From Mycobacterium sp. MYCO198283 (GTDB taxonomy: Bacteria; Actinomycetota; Actinomycetes; Mycobacteriales; Mycobacteriaceae), in the NCBI RefSeq assembly GCF_021213805.1, contig NZ_JAJQJI010000003.1, forward strand, positions 62,001 through 126,000: a stretch of DNA of 64,000 nt, in the 5' to 3' direction. Positions within the stretch are counted from its first letter, which is position 1. Every line of letters begins with the position of its first letter. Both the position numbers and the translations under genes were made by a program. Shown one piece after another: positions 8,172-16,127 of this stretch. The notes under the pieces are model-generated. The model did no database searches. It saw only the letters and a program-made list of their open reading frames with translations, and was not told where the DNA came from.

Positions 8172-8984
8172 TCAGCCGAGCACCGGGAACCGGCGCTTGG
8201 CGCCGAGGCGGTCGAGCGCCCGCTGCATCACCGTGCGGACGTATTCGTCGGCCTCGTCGACGTCGGGGTCCTCGCCGAACCGCTCGATCAGGTCGATCGG
8301 CTCCAGCACCTCGGTGACGATCTTCGACGGCAGCGGCACGTTGAGCGGCAGCACGACCGACAGCCCGAACGGGAAGCCGAAGGAGATCGGCAGGATCTTG
8401 ACGCGCGCCATGCGGGCGATGGGGCCGAGGCGCTTCGCCAGCCAGGTGCCGCGCGACAGGTACAGCTGCGTCTCCTGGCCGCCGATCGAGACGGCGGGCA
8501 CGATCGGCACTCCCGCCTCGATCGCGGTGCGGATGTAGCCCTTGCGGCCGGCGAAGTCGATGACGTTCTCGGTGACGGTCGGGCGGTACACGTCGTAGTC
8601 GCCGCCGGGGAACACCACCACCACGGCGCCCGACCGCAGGGCGTCGGCGGCGTTGCCCGGGTTGGCGGCGATGAACCCGATGCGCCGGAAGAACGACGCG
8701 GTGGCGCCGGTGAGCAGCAGGTCGTGGCTCAGCGTGTAGACGGGCCGGTCGTAGCCGAACCGCTCGTAGTAGTCGGCGGCGAACACCGGGACGTCCATGG
8801 CGAACAGCCCGCCGGAGTGGTTCGACACCACCAGCACGCCGCCGGTCGGCGGGAAGCGGTCGAGGCCGCGGACCTCCGCGCGGTGGTACCGCTTGAGGAA
8901 CGGCCGCAGCACGCCCATCACGCGTTCGGTGAAATCCGGATCGAAGGTGGCGATCTCCGCGGGCTCGGACTGCGTTTCGGTCAC
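8172..8984 (-). CDS. PlsC-family glycerolipid acyltransferase
   Basis: This is a 270-residue acyltransferase. The HX4D catalytic motif is visible as NHSGGLFAMD, and the second block reads VVFPGGDYDVYRP in place of the common FPEG. Substrate-binding PAVSIGGQE follows. Such enzymes move an acyl group from acyl-CoA to lysophosphatidate or diacylglycerol at the membrane; the mycobacterial relatives Rv0502 and Rv1920 are of this kind. The GTG at 8984 was chosen because the conserved region starts about 30 residues later and upstream sequence lacks family similarity. It is transcribed together with the following esterase, one base apart, and is divergent from echA1. Confidence 0.8.
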   Translation of the reverse strand: MTETQSEPAEIATFDPDFTERVMGVLRPFLKRYHRAEVRGLDRFPPTGGVLVVSNHSGGLFAMDVPVFAADYYERFGYDRPVYTLSHDLLLTGATASFFRRIGFIAANPGNAADALRSGAVVVVFPGGDYDVYRPTVTENVIDFAGRKGYIRTAIEAGVPIVPAVSIGGQETQLYLSRGTWLAKRLGPIARMARVKILPISFGFPFGLSVVLPLNVPLPSKIVTEVLEPIDLIERFGEDPDVDEADEYVRTVMQRALDRLGAKRRFPVLG

Positions 8985-9069
8985 GATTCTCCCTTGTCCG
9001 GATGCGGGTGCGGATAAACGTGTCGATGGTACCGAGCGGCCAACAGTAGTGCGGTAGCGTCTGGCACTC

Positions 9070-9855
9070 GTGAGCGACACTGTGGCGCAGCCCGAGGAAG
9101 ACCCGGTCCTCGTCGAGCGGCGCGACCGCATCCTGCTGATCACCATCAACCGGCCCCGCGCCAAGAACGCCGTCAACAAGGCCGTCGCCGAGGGGCTGGC
9201 GGCGGCCATGGACACCCTCGACGGCGACCCCGGGCTGTCGGTGGGTGTGCTGACCGGCGCCGGCGGTTCGTTCTGCGCGGGCATGGACCTCAAGGCGTTC
9301 GCCCGCGGCGAGCTGCCGATGGTCGAGGGCCGCGGCATGGGGTTCACCGAGCGCCCGCCCGCCAAGCCGCTGATCGCGGCGGTCGAGGGCTACGCGCTGG
9401 CCGGCGGCACCGAGCTCGCGCTGGCGACCGACCTCATCGTGGCGGCCCGCGACGCGGCGTTCGGCATCCCGGAGGTCAAGCGCGGCCTGGTCGCCGGCGG
9501 CGGCGGGCTGCTGCGGCTGCCGCAGCGCATCCCGTCGGCGATCGCGATGGAACTGGCGCTCACCGGCGAGCCGCTGACCGCCGAGCGCGGCCACGAGCTC
9601 GGGCTGGTGAACGTGCTGGCCGAACCGGGGCAGGCGCTGGCTGCGGCGATCGGGCTGGCCGAGCGCATCACCGCCAACGGCCCGCTCGCGGTGGCGGCCA
9701 CCAAGCGCGTCATCGTCGAGTCGCGCGGCTGGTCACCGGAGGAGTTCTGGGCGAAGCAGAACGAGATCATCATGCCGGTGTTCGCCTCGAACGACGCCCG
9801 CGAGGGCGCGGTCGCGTTCGCCGAGAAGCGGGCGCCGAACTGGACCGGCACCTGA
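9070..9855 (+). CDS. echA1: Enoyl-CoA hydratase/isomerase family protein EchA1
   Basis: This 261-residue crotonase begins with GTG at 9070. The oxyanion-hole segments are SFCAGMDLKAF and GYALAGGTELALATD. Both catalytic glutamates of classical enoyl-CoA hydratases are kept: the Glu of GGTELA and the Glu of IPEVKRGL. It therefore can be expected to hydrate 2-enoyl-CoA in beta-oxidation. Length and position match M. tuberculosis EchA1 (Rv0222). It is divergent from the acyltransferase and ends 4 bp from the convergent thioesterase gene. Confidence 0.87.
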   Translation: MSDTVAQPEEDPVLVERRDRILLITINRPRAKNAVNKAVAEGLAAAMDTLDGDPGLSVGVLTGAGGSFCAGMDLKAFARGELPMVEGRGMGFTERPPAKPLIAAVEGYALAGGTELALATDLIVAARDAAFGIPEVKRGLVAGGGGLLRLPQRIPSAIAMELALTGEPLTAERGHELGLVNVLAEPGQALAAAIGLAERITANGPLAVAATKRVIVESRGWSPEEFWAKQNEIIMPVFASNDAREGAVAFAEKRAPNWTGT

Positions 9856-9859
9856 GCGG

Positions 9860-10684
9860 TCAGCGATAGGCGGTGATCCGGCCGACCAGCGCGGTCCGGC
9901 CGTCGTCGCCGATCGCCCGGGCGTCGCCGACCGCGGTGCTGCGCCCGATCCGCAGCGGGGTGCCGACGTAGCGGGACTGCTCGCCGGCGAGGAACGGGCG
10001 CAGGAAGTTCACCCGCACCGACGCGGTGTGCAGGGCGCCCGCGGCGTCGACGGCCGCCGACGCCGCGAGCTCCAGCCCGGCCGACGAGACGCCGCCGTGC
10101 ACGATGCCGATCTGGTTGTTCAGCACCGGGTCCACGAGCTGGCGCAGCACCACCTCGCCGTCGTCGGCGGCGGCGGGCTGCACGCTCATCAGCTCCGCGA
10201 GCTGCGGGCGCGGCGTCTTGGGCAGCGTGTCGGCGGGCCGCGGCGGGAACTCGCCGACCCCGGGGATGTAGAACGACCGCACGGTGCCGCCGCCGATCAC
10301 CGTGTCGCCGCACTGCATGGTGCACACCGCGAGCGCCGTCGCGCCCATCGGGCCCGACGGACGGGCGTGCGCCACCACCCGCTCGGTGCTCGCCGCCATC
10401 GTGGCGATGCCGTCGGGGCTGAGCTCCAGAGCCAGCTCGCTCGACACCGTCCAGCGGTCACGGGGCCGTCGCAGGTGGTTGGAGATCCCGCCGACGGCGT
10501 CGAGCAGGATCGCCAGCGGCGCCACCGACTGCACGCCGGTCAGCGGGTTCACCAGGCCCGCGACGGGCATCGACACCGTCGCGGTGCCGGCCGGGCCGTC
10601 GTAGTCGAGCACGTCGAGCCCGAACCGGGCGTGCACGGTGGTCGGGGTCTCGGTGTCGAGCTCGTCGACGCGCGGGGAGGGCAT
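9860..10684 (-). CDS. Double-hotdog acyl-CoA thioesterase (PaaI-like)
   Basis: This 274-residue protein appears to hold two hotdog folds, about 30-145 and 160-272. The second contains the active-site-like IVHGGVSSAGLELAAS, comparable to the HGG(A/L) helix start of PaaI thioesterases, and VRVNFLRPF. The first repeats the pattern more weakly (GVQSVAPLAILLDAVGG). It probably hydrolyses acyl-CoA or aryl-CoA thioesters. It is divergent from the acyl-CoA synthetase at 10805, an opposite activity, with 120 bp between them. Confidence 0.75.
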   Translation of the reverse strand: MPSPRVDELDTETPTTVHARFGLDVLDYDGPAGTATVSMPVAGLVNPLTGVQSVAPLAILLDAVGGISNHLRRPRDRWTVSSELALELSPDGIATMAASTERVVAHARPSGPMGATALAVCTMQCGDTVIGGGTVRSFYIPGVGEFPPRPADTLPKTPRPQLAELMSVQPAAADDGEVVLRQLVDPVLNNQIGIVHGGVSSAGLELAASAAVDAAGALHTASVRVNFLRPFLAGEQSRYVGTPLRIGRSTAVGDARAIGDDGRTALVGRITAYR

Positions 10685-10804
10685 CGAGGTGAGCTAAGCA
10701 CGCCCGACGGCACCGGGTGTCACAGCCCCCGCCGCGGGCACCCGAGTTCGCGTGCGCGGAGAGTACGATTCTCGCGTCAGGTGTAACGACCCGAAGCGAG
10801 GACC

Positions 10805-12289
10805 GTGAGCATTTCGCTGCTGTTGGAGATGTCGATGTCGACCGACCCCGACCGGGTCGCGGTGGTGTCCGACGACATCCGCCTCACCACCGCCGAGCTC
10901 AGCGAACTCGCCGACGGCGGCGCGGGCGTCGTCGCGGAGTCCGGCACCAAGCACGTCGCCTACGTCGGCACCGGCGGTGCGCTGCTGCCGCTGCTGATCT
11001 TCGCCTCGGCGCGGGCCGGCAAGGCGTTCACACCGCTGAACTACCGGCTGTCCGACGAGATGCTGCGCGGGCTGATCGACCGGTTGCCCGATCCGCTGGT
11101 GGTGGTCGACGACGAATACCGGGATGTGCTGAGCGGGGCCGGCCGGCAGCTGATGACGTCGACGGAGTTCGTCGCGGCCGCCCGCGGCGCCGAGCCGGCG
11201 TCGGAGTTCCCCGACCCGGACGACGTCGCGGTCGTGCTGTTCACCTCGGGCACCACCTCGCAGCCGAAAGCCGTCGAGCTCACCCACAACAACCTCACCA
11301 GCTACGTCACCGGCACGGTGGAGTTCGCTTCGGCCGAGCCCGACGACGCCGCGCTGATCTGCGTGCCGCCGTACCACATCGCGGGCGTCGGGGCGGCGCT
11401 GTCGAACCTCTACGCCGGCCGGAAGATGGTCTACCTGCGGTCGTTCGACGCCGACGAATGGGTGCGGCTGGCCCGCGACGAGGCCGTCACCACCGCCACC
11501 GTCGTGCCGACCATGCTCGACCGGATCGTGGCCGTGCTCGAACGCGACGGCGTCGCCCTGCCGTCGCTGCGCAACCTCGCCTACGGCGGCTCGAAGATCG
11601 GGCTGCCGCTGGTGCGCAAGGCGCTGCAGCTGCTGCCCGACGTCGGCTTCGTCAACGCCTACGGCCTCACCGAGACCAGCTCGACCATCGCCGTGCTCAC
11701 CCCCGACGACCACCGCGAGGCGCTGGCCAGCGACGACCCCGCCGTCGCCCGCCGGCTCGGCTCCGTCGGACAGCCGGTGCCGGGCATCGAACTGCAGATC
11801 CGCGCCGACGACGGCGCCGTGCTCGGGCCGGGCGAGACCGGCGAGCTGTACGTGCGCGGCGAGCAGGTGTCGGGCAAGTACACCGGCATCGGTTCCGTGC
11901 TCGACGACGAGGGCTGGTTCCCGACCCGTGACGTCGCGATGCTCGACGAGGACGGCTACCTGTTCATCGGCGGCCGCTCCGACGACACCATCATCCGCGG
12001 CGGCGAGAACATCGCGCCGGCCGAATTGGAGGACGTGCTCGTCGAGCACCCCGACGTCCACGAGGTCGCGGTCGTGGGCGCCGACGACGCGCAGTGGGGG
12101 CAGATCATCGTCGCCGTCGTGGTCCCGGAGCCCGGCGCGACCCCCGACCCCGACGAGCTGCGCAGCTACGTGCGCGGCGCGCTCCGCGGCTCGCGCACCC
12201 CGGACCGCATCGTCTTCCGCGACGAGCTGCCCGCCACCCCCACGGGCAAGGTGCTGCGCCGCCAGCTGGTCGCCGAGCTGACCGCCTGA
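10805..12289 (+). CDS. Acyl-CoA synthetase (AMP-binding, FadD-type)
   Basis: This is a 494-residue adenylate-forming enzyme. The P-loop is LFTSGTTSQPKAVELTH, followed by NAYGLTETSS, the hinge GWFPTRDVAMLDEDGYLFIGGRSDD and the catalytic lysine in PTGKVLRR near the C-terminus. It activates a carboxylic acid to the acyl-AMP and then to the CoA thioester. Chain-length preference cannot be read. The GTG start at 10805 follows GAAGCGAGG, an acceptable ribosome binding site. It is shorter than typical FadD proteins (500-560 residues) and lacks an obvious N-terminal extension. Confidence 0.85.
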   Translation: MSISLLLEMSMSTDPDRVAVVSDDIRLTTAELSELADGGAGVVAESGTKHVAYVGTGGALLPLLIFASARAGKAFTPLNYRLSDEMLRGLIDRLPDPLVVVDDEYRDVLSGAGRQLMTSTEFVAAARGAEPASEFPDPDDVAVVLFTSGTTSQPKAVELTHNNLTSYVTGTVEFASAEPDDAALICVPPYHIAGVGAALSNLYAGRKMVYLRSFDADEWVRLARDEAVTTATVVPTMLDRIVAVLERDGVALPSLRNLAYGGSKIGLPLVRKALQLLPDVGFVNAYGLTETSSTIAVLTPDDHREALASDDPAVARRLGSVGQPVPGIELQIRADDGAVLGPGETGELYVRGEQVSGKYTGIGSVLDDEGWFPTRDVAMLDEDGYLFIGGRSDDTIIRGGENIAPAELEDVLVEHPDVHEVAVVGADDAQWGQIIVAVVVPEPGATPDPDELRSYVRGALRGSRTPDRIVFRDELPATPTGKVLRRQLVAELTA

Positions 12290-12305
12290 GCGCCGGTGTG
12301 CGCTG

Positions 12306-12527
12306 TCAGCCGGCGTTCTCGAGCGCGACCAGCGCCGCGGCCACCTTGAACAGCTTGTGATCGCCCAGCTGCCGGACGGTCTTGATGTTGAACGCGTCGG
12401 CCAGGTGCTGCGCGTCGCTGTCGGAGACGCCGGCCAGCGCCGCCGGCGAGGCGTCGAGAATCTCCTTGAGCGACTTGCCCTCGTAGGCCTTGTCCAGCGC
12501 CTTGGACAGGTCGACCGATACCGCCAT
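12306..12527 (-). CDS. Small conserved helical protein
   Basis: This 73-residue protein is preceded by a very strong ribosome binding site, GAGGAG, five bases before the ATG. It is helical and looks like a short helix-hairpin-helix unit: AALAGVSDSDAQHLADAFNIKTVRQLGDHKLFKVAAAL. Similar small proteins are widespread in actinobacteria (from memory); no function is known. It converges on the acyl-CoA synthetase with 16 bp between stops, and lies downstream of the aldehyde dehydrogenase on the same strand. Confidence 0.75.
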   Translation of the reverse strand: MAVSVDLSKALDKAYEGKSLKEILDASPAALAGVSDSDAQHLADAFNIKTVRQLGDHKLFKVAAALVALENAG

Positions 12528-12607
12528 GGCTCCTCCTCGGTGTCGCGTGGATGGCAGGGATAGCACGGATGTCGTGGGCCCAGCCTAGCGAGCGACCCGG
12601 CGGCCCG

Positions 12608-14083
12608 TCAGCTCTGCGGCGTGTAGCCGAACGGCAGCAGCGTGCTCTTGGCCTGGCAGTACTGCTCGATGCCCTCGGGGCCGTTCTCCCGGCCGATGCC
12701 CGAGTTCTTGTAGCCGCCGAACGGCGCGCCGGGATCGAACGCGTACATGTTGACCGCATAGGTGCCGGTGCGGATCTTCGCCGCGATCTGCAGGGCCTTG
12801 GCGTAGTCCTGCGTGAACACGCTGCCCGCCAGGCCGTAGGGCGAGTCGTTGGCGATGCGGATCGCGTCGTCCTCGGTGTCGTAGGGGATCACCGCGAGCA
12901 CCGGGCCGAAGATCTCCTCCTGCGCGATGGTCATGGAGTTGTCGACGTCGGCGAACACCGTCGGCTCGACGAACCAGCCGCTGTCCAGACCCGCGGGGCG
13001 GCCGCCGCCGGTGACGAGCCGCGCGCCCTCCTCGGTGCCCTTCCTGATGTAGCTCTCGACGCGCTCGCGCTGCCGCTCGCTGATCAGCGGGCCGATCGCG
13101 GCGCCGGGATCGTCCGGGGTGCCGACGGGCATGTTCCGGACGGCTTCCGCGAGCCTCTCCACGACCTCGTCGTAGCGCGACCGCGGCGCCAGGATGCGGG
13201 TCTGCGCGACGCAGGCCTGCCCGGAGTTCATGACGCCGGAGAACGCCAGCATCGGCAGCGTGGCGTCCAGGTCGGCGTCTTCGAGGATGATGGCCGCCGA
13301 CTTGCCGCCCAGCTCCAGCGTGCACGGCTTGAGCTTCTCGGCCGCCAACTTGCCGATCTCCTTGCCGACCGCCGAGCTGCCGGTGAACGTGTACTTGTCG
13401 ATCTCGGGGTTGGCGGTCAGCGCCCGGCCCGTCTCGGCGCCGCCCGGCACGATCGACAGCACACCCTCGGGCAGGCCGGCGTCGGCGAACATCTGCGCCA
13501 TCGCGAACACCGACAGCGGTGTCTCGGCGGCCGGCTTGAGCACCACGGTGCAGCCGGCCAGCAGCGCCGGGCCGAGCTTGTTGGCCGCCAGGAAGAACGG
13601 CACGTTCCATGCGGTGATGGCGCCGACCACACCGATGGGCTCGCGGGTCACCAGCGTCTGGCCGTAGATGCCGTCGCGGATCTCTGACCAGGTGAACTTG
13701 TCGGCGGCGCCGGCGTAGTAGTTGAACGCCGCCATCGCCGCGCCGTACTGCATCATGTCGACGATCGTCGCGGGCTGACCGGTCTCGGCGGCGAGCAGGT
13801 ACTTCAGCTCGTCGGCGCGCTCGGTCATCAGGTTGACCGCCGCGGCCAGCACGTCCTGGCGCTGCTGCGGCGACATCGTCGGCCACGGCCCCTCGTCGAA
13901 CGCCGTGCGGGCGGCCGCGCAGGCCGCGTCGACGTCGGCGGCGACGGCCAGCGGCACCTGCCCGACCTTCTGGCCGGTGGCGGGGGAGAACACCTCGATG
14001 ACGTCGGGGGACGACGGCTCGACCCAGCGACCGCCGATGAACAGCTTGTCGTACTCGGTCTTGAAGGCGACGGTCTGTGTCAC
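12608..14083 (-). CDS. Aldehyde dehydrogenase (Rv0223c-type)
   Basis: This is a 491-residue NAD(P)-dependent aldehyde dehydrogenase. Visible motifs are AWNVPFFLAANK, VLKPAAETP, the catalytic glutamate in LELGGKSA and the nucleophilic cysteine in NSGQACVAQTRI, then EEIFGPVL. It oxidises an aldehyde to the acid; substrate unknown. The GTG at 14083 is preferred because GAGGAG lies seven bases upstream; an in-frame start at 14122 has no such site. Length and position match M. tuberculosis Rv0223c. Confidence 0.88.
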   Translation of the reverse strand: MTQTVAFKTEYDKLFIGGRWVEPSSPDVIEVFSPATGQKVGQVPLAVAADVDAACAAARTAFDEGPWPTMSPQQRQDVLAAAVNLMTERADELKYLLAAETGQPATIVDMMQYGAAMAAFNYYAGAADKFTWSEIRDGIYGQTLVTREPIGVVGAITAWNVPFFLAANKLGPALLAGCTVVLKPAAETPLSVFAMAQMFADAGLPEGVLSIVPGGAETGRALTANPEIDKYTFTGSSAVGKEIGKLAAEKLKPCTLELGGKSAAIILEDADLDATLPMLAFSGVMNSGQACVAQTRILAPRSRYDEVVERLAEAVRNMPVGTPDDPGAAIGPLISERQRERVESYIRKGTEEGARLVTGGGRPAGLDSGWFVEPTVFADVDNSMTIAQEEIFGPVLAVIPYDTEDDAIRIANDSPYGLAGSVFTQDYAKALQIAAKIRTGTYAVNMYAFDPGAPFGGYKNSGIGRENGPEGIEQYCQAKSTLLPFGYTPQS

Positions 14084-14159
14084 GGTCCTGCTCCTCGCGT
14101 GCGCGGATGTCTTGCCGGTCACAGTACCGACTCACCCGCAGAACGAGAACCTGTTCCAG

Positions 14160-14924
14160 TCAGGGCCGTAGCACGAGCACCAGGTTGCTCACCGCCACCT
14201 CCCGGACGCCGGGCACCGCGGTCAGCCACCACGCCCATCGCGGGTGGTAGCGGGGGAAAGCCGCGACCAGCGCGCCGGTGCCGCGGGCCCAGCGCAGGCC
14301 GTCGGCCGCCGACACCGCGAACAACGACGACCCGTAGTTGTTCTTGGGCGGATGGCCGTGGCGGCGGGTGTACCGGCGCGCCGCGCGGGCGCCGCCGAGG
14401 TAGTGCGTCAGCCCCATCTCGTGACCGCCGAACGGCCCCAACCACACGGTGTAGGACAGCACCACCAGCCCGCCGGGCCGGGTGACCCGCAGCATCTCGT
14501 CGCCGAGACGCCACGGCTGCGGCACGTGTTCGGCGACGTTCGAGCTCAGGCAGATGTCGCACGCGTCGTCGGCGAACGGCAGCGCCAGCCCGGACGCCCG
14601 GACGACGCTGCCGGCGGCCGGCCCGCTGCGCACGGGCGCGGCGTGCGCCTCACGCGGATCGGGCTCCACGCCGACGTAGCGCATGCCCGCGGCGGCGAAG
14701 GCACGCGCGAAGTAGCCCGGCCCGCCACCGACGTCGATCACCAGCCGACCGCTCGGCGCGCCGCCATGATGAGCCCGCCACAGGTCGCTGACCAGCTCCG
14801 CGGTGTCGGTGGCCAGCGGGCCGTAGAACCGGTCGGGATCCCGCTGCTCGAACCGGAACGACGCCAGCAGGCGCAGCGAGCGCCGCAGCGTCGCGCGCCG
14901 GGCCAGCGGGTCGGTAGCGGCCAT
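14160..14924 (-). CDS. SAM-dependent methyltransferase (Rv0224c-type)
   Basis: This 254-residue class I methyltransferase has the glycine-rich SAM loop VIDVGGGPGYFARAF, the acidic follow-up VGVEPDP, and the motif-IV-like CDICLSSNVAEHVPQPW. The target is unknown. It is divergent from the glycosyltransferase at 14961 over only 36 bp, and the location within the mycobacterial aftD neighbourhood suggests a role in envelope glycan modification. A TAGGGT -10 element ends seven bases before its ATG, so its transcript is probably leaderless. Confidence 0.85.
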   Translation of the reverse strand: MAATDPLARRATLRRSLRLLASFRFEQRDPDRFYGPLATDTAELVSDLWRAHHGGAPSGRLVIDVGGGPGYFARAFAAAGMRYVGVEPDPREAHAAPVRSGPAAGSVVRASGLALPFADDACDICLSSNVAEHVPQPWRLGDEMLRVTRPGGLVVLSYTVWLGPFGGHEMGLTHYLGGARAARRYTRRHGHPPKNNYGSSLFAVSAADGLRWARGTGALVAAFPRYHPRWAWWLTAVPGVREVAVSNLVLVLRP

Positions 14925-14931
14925 CGAGAAG

Positions 14932-14952
14932 ACCCTAGCCAGCGGTTAGGGT
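14932..14952. promoter_or_regulatory. Back-to-back -10 elements of divergent leaderless promoters
   Basis: TAGGGT occurs on the minus strand (14937-14932) and on the plus strand (14947-14952), making an imperfect inverted repeat. Each lies 7-8 bases before the ATG it serves (14924 and 14961). Both genes would be transcribed without a leader, and each promoter would need its -35 region inside the opposite promoter or gene. Confidence 0.5.
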
Positions 14953-14960
14953 GAGCGACG

Positions 14961-16127
14961 ATGTCTGTCCCACCCCCGCCGGTCCGCTCCGTGCTGCTGC
15001 TGTGCTGGCGCGACACCGGGCACCCGCAGGGCGGCGGCAGCGAAATGTACCTGCAGCGCATCGGCGCGCAGCTCGCCGCCGACGGCGTACGGGTGACGCT
15101 GCGCACCGCGCGTTACCGGGGTGCGTCGCGCCGCGAGTTGGTCGACGGCATCAGCGTCAGCCGCGGTGGCGGCGCGTACTCGGTGTATCTGTGGGCCGGC
15201 CTGGCGATGGTGCTGGCCCGCGTCGGCCTCGGCCCGCTGCGGCACGCCCGCCCGGACGTGGTGGTCGACAGCCAGAACGGCATCCCGTTTCTCGCCCGGC
15301 TGGCGTTCGGCCGCCGCGCCGTGCTGCTCACCCACCACTGCCACCGCGAGCAGTGGCCCGTCGCCGGCCCGGTGCTCAGCCGCCTCGGCTGGTGGGTCGA
15401 GTCGCGACTGTCGCCGCGGCTGCACCGCGGCCACCAGTACGTGACGGTGTCGCTGCCGTCGGCGCGGGAGCTCGTCGAGCTCGGCGTCGACCAGCGGCGG
15501 ATCGCGGTGGTGCGCAACGGCCTGGACCAGGCGCCGCCCGACACGCTGCTGTCGCCCCGCTCGGCGACCCCGCGCATCGCGGTGCTGTCACGGCTGGTGC
15601 CGCACAAGCAGATCGAGGACGCCCTGCACGCGGTGGCGGACCTGCGCGACCGGGTGCCGGGGCTGCGGCTCGACGTCGTCGGCGACGGCTGGTGGCGCGG
15701 CCGGCTCGAACAACACGCGCGGCGGCTCGGCATCGACGACGCCGTCACGTTCCACGGCCACATCGCTGATGACGCCAAACACACTGTGCTGCAACGCAGT
15801 TGGGTGCACGTGCTGCCGTCGCGCAAGGAGGGCTGGGCGCTCGCCGTGCTCGAGGCCGCCCAGCACGGCGTGCCGACCGTCGGCTACCGCTCCTCGGGCG
15901 GGCTCACCGACTCCGTCATCGACGGGGTGACGGGCGTGCTCGTCGACGACCGCGCGGAGCTCACCGACCGGGTGCACGCGCTGCTCACCGACGCGGTGCT
16001 GCGCGACGAGCTCGGCAGCAAGGCCCGCGTCCGCAGCGCCGAGTTCTCGTGGCGCCAGAGCGCGGCCGCGATGCGCCGGGTGCTCGACGCGGTGTCCGCC
16101 GGCGAGCGCGTCAGCGGCCTGGTGTGA
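14961..16127 (+). CDS. GT-B glycosyltransferase, family 4 type (Rv0225-like)
   Basis: This is a 388-residue retaining glycosyltransferase. The N-terminal Rossmann half opens with LLLCWRDTGHPQGGGSEMY, and the C-terminal half has the donor-binding LSRLVPHKQIEDAL, FHGHIADD and the EX7E-type segment SRKEGWALAVLEAAQHGVP. It transfers a sugar from a nucleotide donor; donor and acceptor are unknown. M. tuberculosis Rv0225 has similar length and neighbours. The end overlaps the convergent membrane protein gene by 17 bp. Confidence 0.85.
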   Translation: MSVPPPPVRSVLLLCWRDTGHPQGGGSEMYLQRIGAQLAADGVRVTLRTARYRGASRRELVDGISVSRGGGAYSVYLWAGLAMVLARVGLGPLRHARPDVVVDSQNGIPFLARLAFGRRAVLLTHHCHREQWPVAGPVLSRLGWWVESRLSPRLHRGHQYVTVSLPSARELVELGVDQRRIAVVRNGLDQAPPDTLLSPRSATPRIAVLSRLVPHKQIEDALHAVADLRDRVPGLRLDVVGDGWWRGRLEQHARRLGIDDAVTFHGHIADDAKHTVLQRSWVHVLPSRKEGWALAVLEAAQHGVPTVGYRSSGGLTDSVIDGVTGVLVDDRAELTDRVHALLTDAVLRDELGSKARVRSAEFSWRQSAAAMRRVLDAVSAGERVSGLV

